Positions 1 to 11,044 of a stretch of DNA of 64,000 nt are shown here, one piece after another. The stretch is from Thinopyrum elongatum (Eukaryota > Streptophyta > Magnoliopsida > Poales > Poaceae). The stretch spans positions 524,720,228 through 524,784,227 of the forward strand of contig CM022302.1 of the NCBI GenBank assembly GCA_011799875.1, given 5' to 3'. The notes beneath the pieces are model-generated. The model saw only the letters and a program-made list of their open reading frames with translations. It was not told the origin of the DNA and did not search any database. Both the position numbers and the translations under genes were made by a program. Within the stretch, counting starts at the first letter, position 1. The number at the start of each line of letters is the position of its first letter.

Positions 1-926
1 CAGGTCAACTGGTTGTCTGACCAGGTCAAACTTGACCTGTGGGTCCAGTGGGACCCACATGTCAGTCTCTGTTAGTTTAACAGTGAATTAAACTAACTAA
101 ATGGGTTAATTAGTGGGTGGGCCCCATATGTCAGTGAGTAATTAAACTAACTAATTGGGTTAATTAGTGGGTGGGCCCCATACGTCGACGAGGCGATATG
201 GTGGCTGTGGCCGTGGAGACGAGCGAGGCACGGCGGCGACCGCGTCGGGCGTCGGTGGATCTGAGGGGAAGGGAAGCGGATCGGCCGAGGGAGAGAGGGG
301 GAGAGTGCGTGGGGTGGTCAGGGGTGAGGAACGAGGCCTCAGCCTTATCCCCTAGGCGGCAGGGCGTCGATGGCCGTCGCCGTGTCGACGCGCGGCCGGC
401 GCGCGCGCGCTCGTTTACGGGCGAGCTGACATGGCAAAGGAGAGAGAAGGAGAGATGGGCCGGTGGGCTGGATCGGGGCACTGTTCACTTAGGCCCAGTG
501 CACAGTGCCTCACTTCTTTTTATTTTCTGTTTCTTTATTTTCTTTTCTGTTTAGGCAATTGTTAGGCCACTTTTGCACTTTTGTAAAATGTGGGACTTGG
601 CCCAAATATAGGATTTCACTTGAATTTGATTAAATTATAAATGAATTAAATACTTCTGTTTTGGTGCTGTTTCATGTTGTTAGAATCATTTAGCTAACTC
701 ATTTATCATTGTTTATATTTTTATAATTGCTTCTGGATTATTTGCTATTTATTGAACATTTTTCCAATAGTGTTTGAGCAAATTTATTTTGCACTTTTGA
801 ATTTGAGTTGATTTTAGAGAAGTATTTGAATTGTTTTGAATAACCACTATGACTAGGCATTGCAAATAAAGATGACTTGGCATATTTAGCAGAGTGTCAC
901 AGTGCTTATTACATAGGGGTGTTACA
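1..926 (+). mobile_element. 3' part of an LTR (LTR retrotransposon running off the left edge)
   Basis: The segment ends in GGGGTGTTACA, a typical plant LTR terminus (TG...CA type), at 926. Directly after it the sequence becomes minus-strand copia gag, so the LTR is inserted into that element. It has an AT-rich half and a GC-rich middle (about 180-470), as in many long Triticeae gypsy LTRs. Open frames in the GC-rich part lack any protein signature and are taken as chance. The 5' end of the LTR and the rest of the element lie outside the window. Superfamily (gypsy) is an inference from style only. Confidence 0.55.
87..194. repeat. two-copy tandem repeat, 54-bp period
   Basis: ATTAAACTAACTAA begins at 87 and again at 141. 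Each copy is followed by GGGTTAATTAGTGGGTGGGCC and a CCATAYGTC stretch. The repeat is internal to the LTR. Confidence 0.8.
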
Positions 927-933
927 ATAGTGA

Positions 934-1477
934 CTAGAGAACTCTGTCAATCACTATTTTATCTGGAAGATTAACTCCCACTTGATTCAAGCGATTGTAG
1001 TACCCAGACATTCTGAGAACATGCTCACTGGCTGAGCTATTCTCCTCCATCTTGTAGGCAAAGTACTTGTCAGAGGTCTCATACCTCTCGATACGGGCAT
1101 GAGTCTGAAATACCAATTTCAGCTCTTTGGAACATCTCATATGCTCCGTGGCGTTCAAAACGTTTTTGAAGTCCCGGTTCTAAGCCGTAAAGCATGGTGC
1201 ACTAAACTATTAAGTAGTCATCATACCGAGCTTGCCAGACGTTCATAACGTTTGCATCTGCTCCTGCAATAGGTCTGCCATCGAGCAGTGCATTAAGGAC
1301 ATAATTCTTCTGTGCAGCAATGAGGATAATCCGCAGATCACGGACCCAGTCCGCATCATTGCTACTATCATCTTTCAACTTATTTTTCTCTAGGAACATA
1401 TCAAAAAATAAGGGAGCTATATCGCGAGCTATTGATCTACAACATAGATTTGCAAATACTATCAGGACTAAGTTCAT
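934..1477 (-). pseudogene. copia Gag fragment (frameshifted)
   Basis: Two minus-strand reading frames together give Gag of the copia UBN2 type. The upstream part (1477-1202) contains NVMNVWQARYDDYLIV. The downstream part (1158-934) contains KLVFQTHARIERYETS and SGYYNRLNQVGVNLPD. The two parts are in different frames. The change falls around 1130, and reading on past the first stop gives further Gag-like residues (YGLEPGLQKRFERHG) before the shift. No protease, integrase or reverse transcriptase follows because the element is cut at 927. It is non-functional, a relic of a capsid protein. Assignment to BARE/Angela-like copia also rests on the attached LTR. Confidence 0.75.
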
Positions 1478-2669
1478 GATAAATTAAGTTCAATTAATCA
1501 AATTACTAATGAACTCCCACTTAAATCAACATCCCTCAAGTCATTTAAGTGATACGTGATCCAAATCAACTAACCCATGTCCGATCATCACGTGAGATGG
1601 GGTAGTCATCAATGGTGAACATCTCTATGTTGATCATATCTACTATATGATTCACGTTTGACCTTTCGGTCTCCAGTGTTCCGAGGCCATGTCTGTACAT
1701 GCTAGGCTCGTCAAGTTTAACCCAAGTATTCCGCATGTGCAAAACTGTCTCACACCCGCTGTATGTGAACGTAGAGTCTATCACACCCGATCATAACGTG
1801 GTGTCTCAACACGATGAACTGTAGCAATGGTGCATACTCAGGGAGTACACTTATACCTTGAAATTTAGTGAAGGGATCATCTTATAATGCTACCGCCGTA
1901 CTAAGCAAAATAAGATGCATAAAAGATAAACATCACATGCAATCAAAATATGTGACATGATATGGCCATCATCATCTTGTGCTTTTGATCTCCATCTCCA
2001 AAGCATCGTCATGATTTCCATCGTCACCGGCTCGACACCTTGATCTCCATCATTGCGTCGTAGTCGTCTCGCCAACTATTGCTTCTACAACAATCGCTAA
2101 TGCATAGTGATAAAGTAAAGCAATTACATGGCGTTTGCATTTCATACAATAAAGCGACAACCATAAGGCTCCTGCCAGTTGCTGATAACTTACAAAACAT
2201 GATCATCTCATACAACAACATATATCACATCATGTCTTGACCATATCACATCACAACATGCCCTGCAAAAACAAGTTAGACGTCCTCTACTTTGTTGTTG
2301 CAAGTTTTACGTGGCTGCTACGGGCTTCTAGCAAGAACCGTTCTTACCTACGCACAAAACCACAATGGTGTTTCATCAAGTTTGTTGTTTTAACCTTCTT
2401 CAAGGACCAGCCGTAGTCAAATTCGATTCAACTAAAGTAGGAGAAACAGACACCCGCCAGCCACCTTTATGCAAAACTAGTTGCATGTCTGTCGGTGGAA
2501 CCGGTCTCATGTACGTGGACATGTAAGGTTGGTCGGGGCCGCTTCATCCCACAATACCGCCGAATCAAAATAAGACGTTGGTGGTAAGCAGTATGACTAT
2601 CACTGCCCACAACTATTTGTGTTCTACTCGTGCATATCATCTACTCATAGACCTGACTCATGATGCCAC

Positions 2670-4444
2670 TGTTGGGAAACATTGCATGGAAAACAAAAAA
2701 AATTCTACGCACACGCAATGATCTATCCATGGAGATGCATAGCAACGAGGGGGAGAGTGTGTCTACGTACCCTCATAGACCGTAAGCGGAAGCGTTTCAC
2801 AACGCGGTTGATGTAGTCGAACTTTCTTCGCGCTCCACCGATCGAGTACCGAACATACGGCAACTCCGAGTTCTGCACACGTTTAGCTCAGTGACGTCCC
2901 TCGCCTTCTTGATCCAGCAAGACGTCGAGGTACTAGATGAGTTCTGTCAACACGACTGCGTGGTGACGGTGATGGTGAAGTGATCTCCGCAGGGCTTTGC
3001 CTAAGCACTACGAAGATATGACTGAGGTAGTAAACGGTGGAGGGGGGCGCCGCACACGGCTAGGCAATTGTCTGGTTTTTGCTAGGCGCCCCCTCCCACA
3101 TATATATAGGTGGGAGGGAGGGAGGAGCAGCCAAAGGAGGCGCCCAAGTGGGAGGAATCCTACTTGGGGTCCCGCCAAAGCCGCGCCCCCTTCTTTCCTT
3201 ATTTGGAGTGCGGGGAAAGGCAGGGGAGGGTGGCGCCCCTCCCTTTCCTTTCTCGCATGAGAGGGAAAGGCAGGAGGGGCTAGCCCTCCTCCTTTTCCTT
3301 CTCTAGGGCTGTCCAAACAAGTGGAGGGGCGCACCAGCCCCCTAGTGGGCTGGTCTGTCCCTCCCTTTGGCCCATTAAGCCCATAACTTGCCGGGGGGTG
3401 CCCGGAACCCCTTCCGGTGACCCGATTCCTTCCCGGTAAGTCCTGAAACACTTCAGGTGTCCAAATACCATCATCCTATATATCAATCTTTAACTCTTGA
3501 CCATTTCGAGACTCCTCGTCATGTCCGTGATCTCATCCGGGACTCCGAACAACATTCGGTCACCAAATCATATAACTCATATAACACTATATCGTCAACG
3601 AACGTTAAGCGTGCGGACCCTACGGATTCGAGAACTATGTAGACATGACCGAGACACCTCTTTGGTCAATAACCAATAGCGGAACCTGGATGCCCATATT
3701 GGCTCCTACATATTCTACGAAGATCTTTATCGGTCGAACCGTTATGACAACATACGTAATTTCCTTTGTCTATCGGTATGTTACTTGTCCGAGATTCGAT
3801 CGTCGGTATCTTCATACCTAGTTCAATCTGATTACCGGCAAGTCTCTTTACTCGTTCTGTAATACATCGCCTCGTGACTAACTCCTAAGTCATTTGCTTG
3901 CAAGCTTATGATGTATATTACCGAGAGGGCCCAGAGATACCTCTCCGATACTCAGAGTGACAAATCCTAATCTCGATCTATGCCAACTCAACTAACACCT
4001 TCGGAGATACCTGTGGAGCATCTTTATGATCACCCAGTTACGTTGTGATGTTTGATAGCACACAAGGTATTCCTCCGGTATCCGGGAGTTGCATAATCTC
4101 ATAGTCGAAGGAATATGTATTTGACATGAAGAAAGCAATAGCAACAAACTGAACAATCATTATGCTAAGCTAACGGATGGGTCTTGTCCATCACATCATT
4201 CTCCTAATGATGTGATCCCGTTATCAAATGACAATGCATGTCCATGGTTAGGAAACCTTAACCATCTTTGATCAACGAGCTAGTCTAGTAGAGGCTTACT
4301 AGGGACACAGTATTTGTTTATGTATTCACACATGTATTTAAGTTTCCGATCAATACAATTCTAGCATGAATAATAAACCTTTATCATGAATAAGGAAATA
4401 TAAAATAACAACTTTATTATTGTCTCTAGGGCATATTTCCTTCA
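2670..4444 (-). mobile_element. 5' LTR of the copia element (1,775 bp)
   Basis: On the minus strand it starts TGAAGGAAATATGCCCTAGA and ends TTTCCCAACA, the hallmark ends of the Angela/WIS/BARE-1 LTR, at the usual length of about 1.7-1.8 kb. A TATA-like stretch (TATATATA on the minus strand, near 3100-3108) lies where the LTR promoter would be. Open frames inside (for example 3008-3451) have no protein signature. Confidence 0.88.
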
Positions 4445-4635
4445 ACGCGAGTATCGAGTGTCGTGTAGGACAACCATCGACTGCATGTGGCCAAAACATG
4501 TATGTATGAAAGGGTTGTGTAATGTTTTAAATAACGAATTCATTACTCTGATCTGGCACCTGCCTCACAAAATGGCCAACCCACACGGTGGCTCACGACT
4601 CGTAGTGTACTACGAGCCACCCGCCACCCCCCAGA

Positions 4636-4659
4636 CGCGCGCGCACACACACACACAGC
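4636..4659. repeat. (CG)n/(CA)n microsatellite
   Basis: A run of CGCGCGC followed by CACACACACACA, a simple dinucleotide repeat. Confidence 0.8.
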
Positions 4660-5249
4660 GAATCCACCGCAACTACGATGCACGTTAAATTATCCCGCGG
4701 TGAACATATGTTACCAAAGGAGGGACGTTTTAATTTTGAAAAAAAATAGAGATCATTAAGACCTTTTAGTACATTGATTGATTTTCTAGGGGTATAATGT
4801 GCAAAAATAAAATTTGAGCTACATGCACACGTGACAGTGCACCTAAATGGATTGCAACAACACATGTGTACTGGGTGCATGTTTACTCCCCGTGCAAGAA
4901 ATTTCAAACATTGAGAATCTTGATTTTTAAATTCTAGTACATCCAAAACTTATTTGAAATTCATGAAACCTATCGTGTTGTCATATGGACACCAATACAA
5001 AGTGGCATTGTACTTTTTTTTGTCAAATTTGAGACCAGTTTTGATGTAATCTTTATCTTCTTACAAACAGGAGATTATTAATAATTGGGAACCAATATCC
5101 CAAATGGATTATTTATTCGAACCGTGAGAGTTAGACCAACAATGGATACGTGCCACGCTTCGGTTAAGCAATAAAGCAGCAGCATTAATCATCCAAATAG
5201 AAAAACAATATACGTGCCGCCACGCGACCCGTGTGTCGTGCGAGCAGGC

Positions 5250-5440
5250 GTGAGTTGACGGGACGCATGCGAGTAGTCAGCCGCGCAGGCAGACCGGGAG
5301 GCGTGCGTGCAGGTGTATGAATTGACGGGAGGCATGCTCGCTACGCAGTGTCATCGGGAGGCATGCGAGTAGCTGTGTGAAACGACGGTAGGCATGCCAG
5401 CAGTCCGTTGCGCAGGCTCACCGGGTGGCGAGCCAGTGGT
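5250..5440. repeat. degenerate repeats of a GACGGGAGGCATGC-like unit
   Basis: Related units recur near 5257 (TTGACGGGACGCATGCGAG), 5322 (TTGACGGGAGGCATGCTCG), 5353 (TCGGGAGGCATGCGAGTAG) and 5384 (ACGACGGTAGGCATGCCAG), mixed with CGCGCAGG...ACCGGG units. They are too diverged to be a clean array. They lie in the putative promoter region of the pseudogene that follows. Confidence 0.5.
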
Positions 5441-5582
5441 TTGACCGCCGCCCGCCTCTCTCCCACTACTCCATATTAATGGTGCGCCCGAGCGGCCGCA
5501 CCCCCCATCCTCACCACACACACAATCCTCTCTCTCCGCTTGCATCCTTGACGCCGCTCTCAGTCCTCAAAGCTATCAGTGT

Positions 5583-6616
5583 ATGAGGATGCCGCTGAAG
5601 CGCCCCATCGGAGGGAGTGGCGACGCCGGGGCTGCTGAAGCACCGGAGCATGGCGTGGAGATGGAGACAGAGGTTGCCGTCACCGCCGGCGAGGTATCGC
5701 TGCACCCTGACATCGTCGACGGCGTCAAGCTTCCACAGCCGGACGCGGAGGTCCACACCGACTCCGGTGACGACTCCGACGACCACTCCGGCGATGACGG
5801 ACAACTGGTTAGTCATCTATACCCATTTATGTGTCAAATAGATCCTAGGGTTTCTCTGGTTACTCCTGCCTCCCCCTTTTTGGAATAGAAATCCTATGGT
5901 TATGTTCTCCCAATCCATGAAATCTGAGTAAGTTTCGTTAGATCCGTGTAGTGTATTGATTGTTTGAATGGTACAAGTGATAAGTGATTAGTTGTTTCAT
6001 CTGTGCAAATTATTTCTGCTAGTAATCCGACTAGGGTTATTGTTCGTGCTAATAATTCCTAGCCAGGACTTGACAATTGATTTTGAATGACCTAAATATA
6101 TGTTTGTGCCATTATTTTCTTCAAGATTGGTCTGTACATAGACGGCTGTGCTTAAAAATCGAACCATAGTCTCTGGATATGTGTAAAAAAAATAGCCATA
6201 AATTCCTAATCCTACTTCACGGCATGTAAACATTGATTTGATGCCAAAATTTGGCAACTGCCAAATGTTCGCTAGAGTTTGTTTGTAAACATTAATTTGA
6301 CGCCACATTTTTTTTACTATTTGTATAGGTGCTGTCTGACGATGTGGACAGCGAGGATGAAGATGGCCAGAGGAGGTACAAGAGGCAAATCCTAAGGTAG
6401 CTTTATGCGGGAATGCATAACAGGCGTATTAGGACCTGGGATGGCGGCTATCGATGCCCATTTTGCAACCACAAGCTTCATGACGCGTATCAAAGTGTTC
6501 TGGCGCATGCAAGAGGACGGGTTGTTGGCTTCTTCTAGCAGAAGTATTCTCCCAGTGTGGCGCACGGCGCGTACGCCGAGTACCTGGAGAAGCTTCAGGA
6601 TCATGCCGGCAGATGA
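5583..6616 (+). pseudogene. two-exon zinc-finger (zf-XS-like) gene relic with two in-frame stops
   Basis: Exon 1 (5583-5807) starts ATGAGGATGCCG and encodes an acidic segment ending SGDDSDDHSGDDGQL. A 521-bp intron (5808-6328, GT...TTGTATAG) joins in phase 0 to exon 2, which reads VLSDDVDSEDEDGQRRYKRQ and then, after a stop, GGYRCPFCNHKLHDAY...VLAHARGR...YAEYLEKLQDHAGR before TGA at 6614-6616. The CPFC plus H/H arrangement and neighbouring residues resemble the small zinc finger that precedes XS domains in SGS3-like plant proteins. No XS domain is present. In-frame TAG codons at 6398-6400 and 6536-6538 interrupt the frame; the first sits where a Gln would fit (ILR-stop-LYAG). A nucleic-acid or protein-binding role is inferred from the finger only. 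Confidence 0.6.
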
Positions 6617-6793
6617 GATGAGATGTGGGATCGAACTATGTATGGCTATGTAGTGTCTTAATGACGGTTGAACTATATACTTATGGTTGAACTATGCTTG
6701 TGTACGCTTATTATCTATGTCTGAGTATGTTTAAACTATGTTTACTTATGTCTAAATGTGGGATATGGATGCAATCAGTTCGTTTGATGGAAT

Positions 6794-7027
6794 CTACCTC
6801 CGTCCTGGTTTATTGGTCCCCTTTGTAATTTGTGTTAAATTTTGACCAAAGATTTAACTGACAAAATGTTAGTGCAGGTCAGCAAAAATTATATCGTTAG
6901 ATGCGTATTTGAACATAGTGTTCAATGATATAATTTTTGGTGACATGCATAAACATTTGTTAGTTAAATATTTGGTCAAAATTTGGTACAAATTATAAAG
7001 GGGACCAATAAACCAGGACGGAGGTAG
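6794..7027. mobile_element. Stowaway-like MITE (about 234 bp)
   Basis: Long terminal inverted repeats: CTACCTCCGTCCTGGTTTAT at 6794 and its reverse complement at 7027, extending about 55 bp inward. The CTCCGTCC terminus is typical of Stowaway (Tc1/mariner) MITEs of grasses. The right flank is TA; the left flank reads AT, so the expected TA duplication is imperfect. It lies between the zinc-finger relic and CACTA-1-type repeats. Confidence 0.85.
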
Positions 7028-7115
7028 TACGTCAATCACACACAGTTCCCAAAATTGGAACCGTGTGCAATGACTTTCATTTTGCCTGTTACGTCAATCA
7101 CACATGGTTGGCTCT
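7028..7115. repeat. putative left subterminal repeats of CACTA-1
   Basis: TACGTCAATCACACACAGTT at 7028 and TACGTCAATCACACATGGTT at 7092 repeat at 64 bp, with ACCGTGTGCAATGA between. They share the CACACxGTT / CCGTGTGC character of the right-end repeats. Confidence 0.5.
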
Positions 7116-7664
7116 AGCAAACCGTTGCCTCCGAAACTCTTTGTGGGATAGAAAACCCTCACCACCCAATTCAAAAAAGAAAAAAGAAAACCCTCACCAT
7201 CCCCACGTCACTAAAACCCTCACCCCGCCCGCCACCCCCTCCGGTCCCCATTCACACCTGCACAAGCTCCTCCGCGTCTATGCAAGGTACCTCCTATCGC
7301 GGCGGCAACCACATAGCTCGACGCCTGCCACCGCCGCCAAGCTGCCGGCAAACCCCACCGCATTTCGCCACTTCCGCTTGCCGCCGCCTATCGCCATCGA
7401 CTTTCTCGACGCTGCTCGCGGTCGACCTAGCTCTGCCTGGTTGGGGAATCCGCCGTACTGAGGGTTTTTTCTCATCGACAACAAGGTAACTAATTTAATG
7501 AGATATTATCTCATCTCTTATCCCAGTTCATCTGCCTCCTTTAATCACCCGGCCGAAATCGCCGTGAATTCATTTTTATTCGAGCTAATTTCAGGGTTTT
7601 CTTTCATTCATAGAGTGTACAATGTGCGGAGACATCAGGACTTTGCGGCCTCCGCCAGACATCC
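7116..7664. other. presumed 5' region and first intron of the chimeric gene
   Basis: A pyrimidine-rich, GC-rich stretch (7190-7480) looks like a plant 5' UTR with CCGCCGCC codon-like periodicity, followed by AAGGTAACT (possible donor near 7486) and TTCATAG (acceptor near 7612). No reading frame here matches a protein I recognise. Confidence 0.35.
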
Positions 7665-10396
7665 ATGGAGTTCCATCTCACCGTACCAGATGACTTGAGG
7701 ATGCGCGTGGTATGTTCAATCTCACCCTAAATCGGTTGGCATGGCCTACTTTCCTGAACATATACTAAATATTGCTACATTTGGATAAAAGGTGCCACAT
7801 GCACCATATACGTCAAAGGGGATTTTTTCCCCTCTTCTTTCTATATTAGGCAAATTAATGATGTATTGTTCTTTTGATTACTCTCATATTTCCATGACAT
7901 CATGTTTACCCTATCTGCTTAATTATAGATTTTTGTCCTTCGATTTCAACTGCTGTACAGTTCTTTCAATTTGGGCCCATATTTGCATGTTACCATATTT
8001 TCTTTAACATTCCTACCATTTTCTGCAGCGTGTCCCTTGCTATGCAACATAATCTGTAGTGCACAATCTTTCCCTTTACATAAATCAAGACTGCAGGGAT
8101 GTCATACTGAACACATACCATGGATTTACAATCGTTGCTACTGTAAGACTTGATGAACGTGGTGACTCCTATTTTGGCCCTGGCCTTTGGAAAGAAATTT
8201 CTAAGTTCTATGTACTGAAAGCTGGCACTAAAATTGCACTGCACATAAAAGAGCCTGGTCATGAGATATATGCTAACTTCCCCGACGATATCATCCGTCC
8301 AGACTTTGTTTGAAGTAAGTTTTCTTTTCAAGTATCTGCATGTTGACTTACCCAGCAATATCAAATGAATTGTGTAGTATTTAAGCAACCAATTGTTATT
8401 ACATTTTCTTACTATATTCCTACCTACTAACTTCTAGTTACCAATACACTTTTCCATTGCCCTGTTTTAACTAAATATTCCCTGTACTCCCACTTCTATC
8501 AGAAAGCGCCGCTGACAAGGAGACTCCGGAGGTGGAGAACGGGGCTGCCAACAAGTGGAGGCTGGGCGGGCAAGAACCGCAAGCAACTCCAGCAGGCTTA
8601 GACTTCATCAGCAGCCTCCCCGATGATATGTTGACAGTCATCATCTCCCTCCTCCCAATCAAATATGGGGCACGGACAACCGTCCTTTCCTGGCGGTGGC
8701 GCCCCCTATGGAACTCCACCCCTCTCGACCTCATCAACACCCACGAGCTCTGCCATGGCTATCTCAAAAGCTTGGATGCGTTCTCCAAGATCCTCGGCAG
8801 TCACCCTCGCCCAACCAGGGGCCTTAGAATGGGCAAGTTCCGTTCCAACGGCAAGGACCGAGCCAAGCTTGACGACTGGTTCTGATCCCCCGCCCTAGAT
8901 CAGCTCGAGGAGCTAACTTTTGATGATGGGCATATGCGCTCGCTGGCAACGTCCGTGCTCCGCCTTGCACCCATGCTGCGCGTCGCCAAGTTCAGGAACT
9001 GCCATCCCCCTTAATGACACGCCCGCTCTTATTCTACCACGACTGAAGCACCTCGAGCTCGTCAGTGTCTGCCTCCCAAACGGTGACATGGAGCGCCTGC
9101 TCCATGGCTGTACTGCACTTGAGTACCTTCATCTTCAGGCGATCAATGGGTTGAGTAGCTTCCACATCACCTCCATGACTCTCCGGACTATTTATGTGTG
9201 TTGCTAGTGCGGCAAGAAGACATCACAAGATGTGTACCACGGTATGGTCATTGAGGACACACCTTCACTTGAGAGATTACTTGTAGTTGATCAAGAAGGT
9301 CCAACAAGAATCAATGTCATTTCTGCACCGAAATTGACAGTGGTGGGCTACTTGTCTGACAAATACTCCGAACTTGTTATTGGATCCACACCCGTTCAGG
9401 TACAACATCCGCCTTCTACCTCTCCTTCTAGAAATTAACATTATTTCTAAGTTTGAAGATGTACGTTCGTATGTCATCCAGAAAATGATTCCGACAAGCT
9501 TGACCCCAAAACTGCGCACAGTGAAGGTCTTGGCACTAGAATCTATCAGCCCCAACCTGGAGCAAGTTGTCAGTTTCCTGAGATGCTTTCCATGCCTGGA
9601 GATGCTATATATCGAGGTGATGTTCCTTTCCTGTTAAATGTTAACCATAAGGGAGTTCAATTTGTGACACCTTTTTCCAAGTTTACAATGATAATGTACT
9701 ATGATTTCTGAAGGATTTTTTGGAGGATTTCAGTACATACATGTCCCCCCCCCCCATATTGCTTGCTTGATCCATATGGTTACAATCCATAAGCATTTCT
9801 CCTTTGGATTCATCTGTACTAGTTTTCTTAGGGAACTTTTCATCCACTCCAACCTCTTGTGAAGAAGGCTGCATTTTTCTAGATTGTAATCAAATGCCCA
9901 TGTTAATCATGTCAGATCAAAGATGGCATGTTAGTGCATTTTATAAATCCTGCAAACCAAATAGGCCTGTAGTAGTGTTCAAAACTGCATGTAGGCACTA
10001 ACACGTTTTCTTCTTTTGCAGATAAGATTTGGCCCGGTTGTGGATAATGTGATACAATATAACAATCTCGTCGAATGGCTACGTCTGCATCTCTTAGAAA
10101 TTACTTTGAACTCCTACCGAGGGACCTTACCGGAGATTATATTCGCCAGATTCTTTGTTGTCAGAGCAAGGGTGCTGAAGGTAATGAGGTTTGCCCTACA
10201 TTTATGTCGCAAAAATGAATGGTTTGTTGATCAACGCCGGCGGCTGCGGCAGAATGGAATAGGCTCCGAAAATGCTGAATTTCATTTTGGAACTTCAGAT
10301 GACAGAGTAATTGGAAGTCATCATGTCAACCCCATACATGACTTCTCAGTGGCTGATCCCTTTGCAAAAATTATGAGGTTTCGAAACCAGATTTAG
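7665..10396 (+). pseudogene. chimeric B3-like / F-box-LRR gene relic, five exons
   Basis: Exon 1 (7665-7709) encodes MEFHLTVPDDLRMRV. Exon 2 (8029-8314) reads RVPCYAT, a TAA stop (8050-8052), then SVVHNLSLYINQDCRDVILN and LWKEISKFYVLKAGTKIALH, resembling a plant B3 DNA-binding domain. A TGA (8311-8313) precedes a GTAAGT donor. Exon 3 (8503-9399) joins in the same phase and starts an F-box (LPDDMLTVIISLL, ARTTVLSWRWRPLWN) and LRR region (LPRLKHLELVSVCLPNGDME). Exon 4 is 9482-9616 (LEQVVSFLRCFPCLEMLYIE) and exon 5 is 10022-10396 (ARFFVVRARVLKVM, FVDQRRRLRQN). Further damage: TGA at 8883-8885, an extra C in a C5 run near 9006-9010, TAG at 9205-9207. All introns are GT-AG and phase 0 or phase-consistent. 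An intact F-box protein would act in an SCF ubiquitin ligase. The B3 and F-box parts may instead be two genes; the in-phase splice argues for one. Confidence 0.65.
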
Positions 10397-11044
10397 AAGT
10401 GGTAATATTAGTTTGAACCTTTCTGATATCCATGTTCAGCGGATCAGCGTGAGCGTTTGCAGCTGATGAGCTGAATTTCATTTCTAATATCAGTTTAAAC
10501 CTTGTAATCTTCGAATTTGAGCCATATAACTCTGGAATTTGAACCTTGTAATATTTCGAGCTTTTGTGGAACAATCGTTGAAATGGCATCGTATGAGACT
10601 CGTATATTGGTAGCACTATTTTGACCTTAATATGCAATGGACTTAGATTGTATTAACCATTCTCGAATCTGTTTACCTTGTTAATCTCATAGCACATGAT
10701 CTGTATAGCTAACTCGACTGCGATCTTCGACATTATTGCACATAGTTGGTTTCTTCAACCGTGTGCCCTGTAGAGCGCTGAATTAATTATCGCACTCGAC
10801 TGTCCATCATCACCCTTCTGTGTAACTTTGACCTCATCACCCACGGGTAAACTTATGACCAAAGTCATTTGACACACTTTGTTTTTACAAAGCTTTTTGC
10901 CAATAAACGCCCACAATTTGCCCCTCTTCTAGCCGACTCGTGGCCAAACTAGCCGAGCGGGAAGCTTGCGAGGTAAACTACGCGGTAGCGCGGGAACAGG
11001 CTCACCGACGATACATTTGGCGCCTCTTCGAGCCCACGCGTGGT
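10397..11044 (+). other. 3' flank of the chimeric gene; no gene seen
   Basis: AT-rich DNA with a local repeat of TTAGTTTGAACCTT-like sequence (10408-10430 and 10490-10510), likely 3' UTR. CACTA-1-style motifs (ATTGCACATAGTTGG, AACCGTGTGCCC) lie at 10735-10775. The GC-rich end (10920-11039) precedes the solo LTR and continues at 12407 after it. Confidence 0.4.

Larger units (their letters stand above)
927..4444 (-). mobile_element. 5' portion of a BARE-1/WIS/Angela-type Ty1-copia retrotransposon
   Basis: Read on the minus strand, this is a 5' LTR (4444 to 2670), a leader starting GTGGCATCATGAGTCAGG next to the LTR, then gag. The leader is a diverged form of the TGGTATCAGAGCC initiator-Met primer-binding site usual in this group. 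The body is cut off at 927 by the LTR that fills 1-926, so pol and the 3' LTR are not in the window. The 5-bp target duplication cannot be checked because the other end is missing; the right flank is ACGCG. Confidence 0.85.
4445..5582. other. unassigned intergenic DNA upstream of the zinc-finger pseudogene
   Basis: No coding signal was found. It contains an imperfect inverted repeat around GTGGCTCACGACTCGTAGT / ACTACGAGCCAC (4580-4620), an alternating CG/CA microsatellite (about 4636-4659), and a stretch at about 5250-5440 in which GACGGGAGGCATGC-like units recur. The last 100 bases are pyrimidine-rich, with ACACACACAATCCTCTCTCTC before the first ATG, and could be the promoter and 5' UTR of the pseudogene. 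Confidence 0.4.

Noticed and set aside
164..554. Overlapping open frames of about 60-127 codons on both strands
   Set aside because: Inside an LTR, GC-rich, no domain, no splice or start context.
3008..3451. 147-codon minus-strand frame
   Set aside because: Within the copia LTR; Gly/Pro-rich with no signature.
6640..6670. GTAGTGTC as a left CACTA end for CACTA-1
   Set aside because: Orientation is wrong for a left terminus and no subterminal repeats adjoin it.
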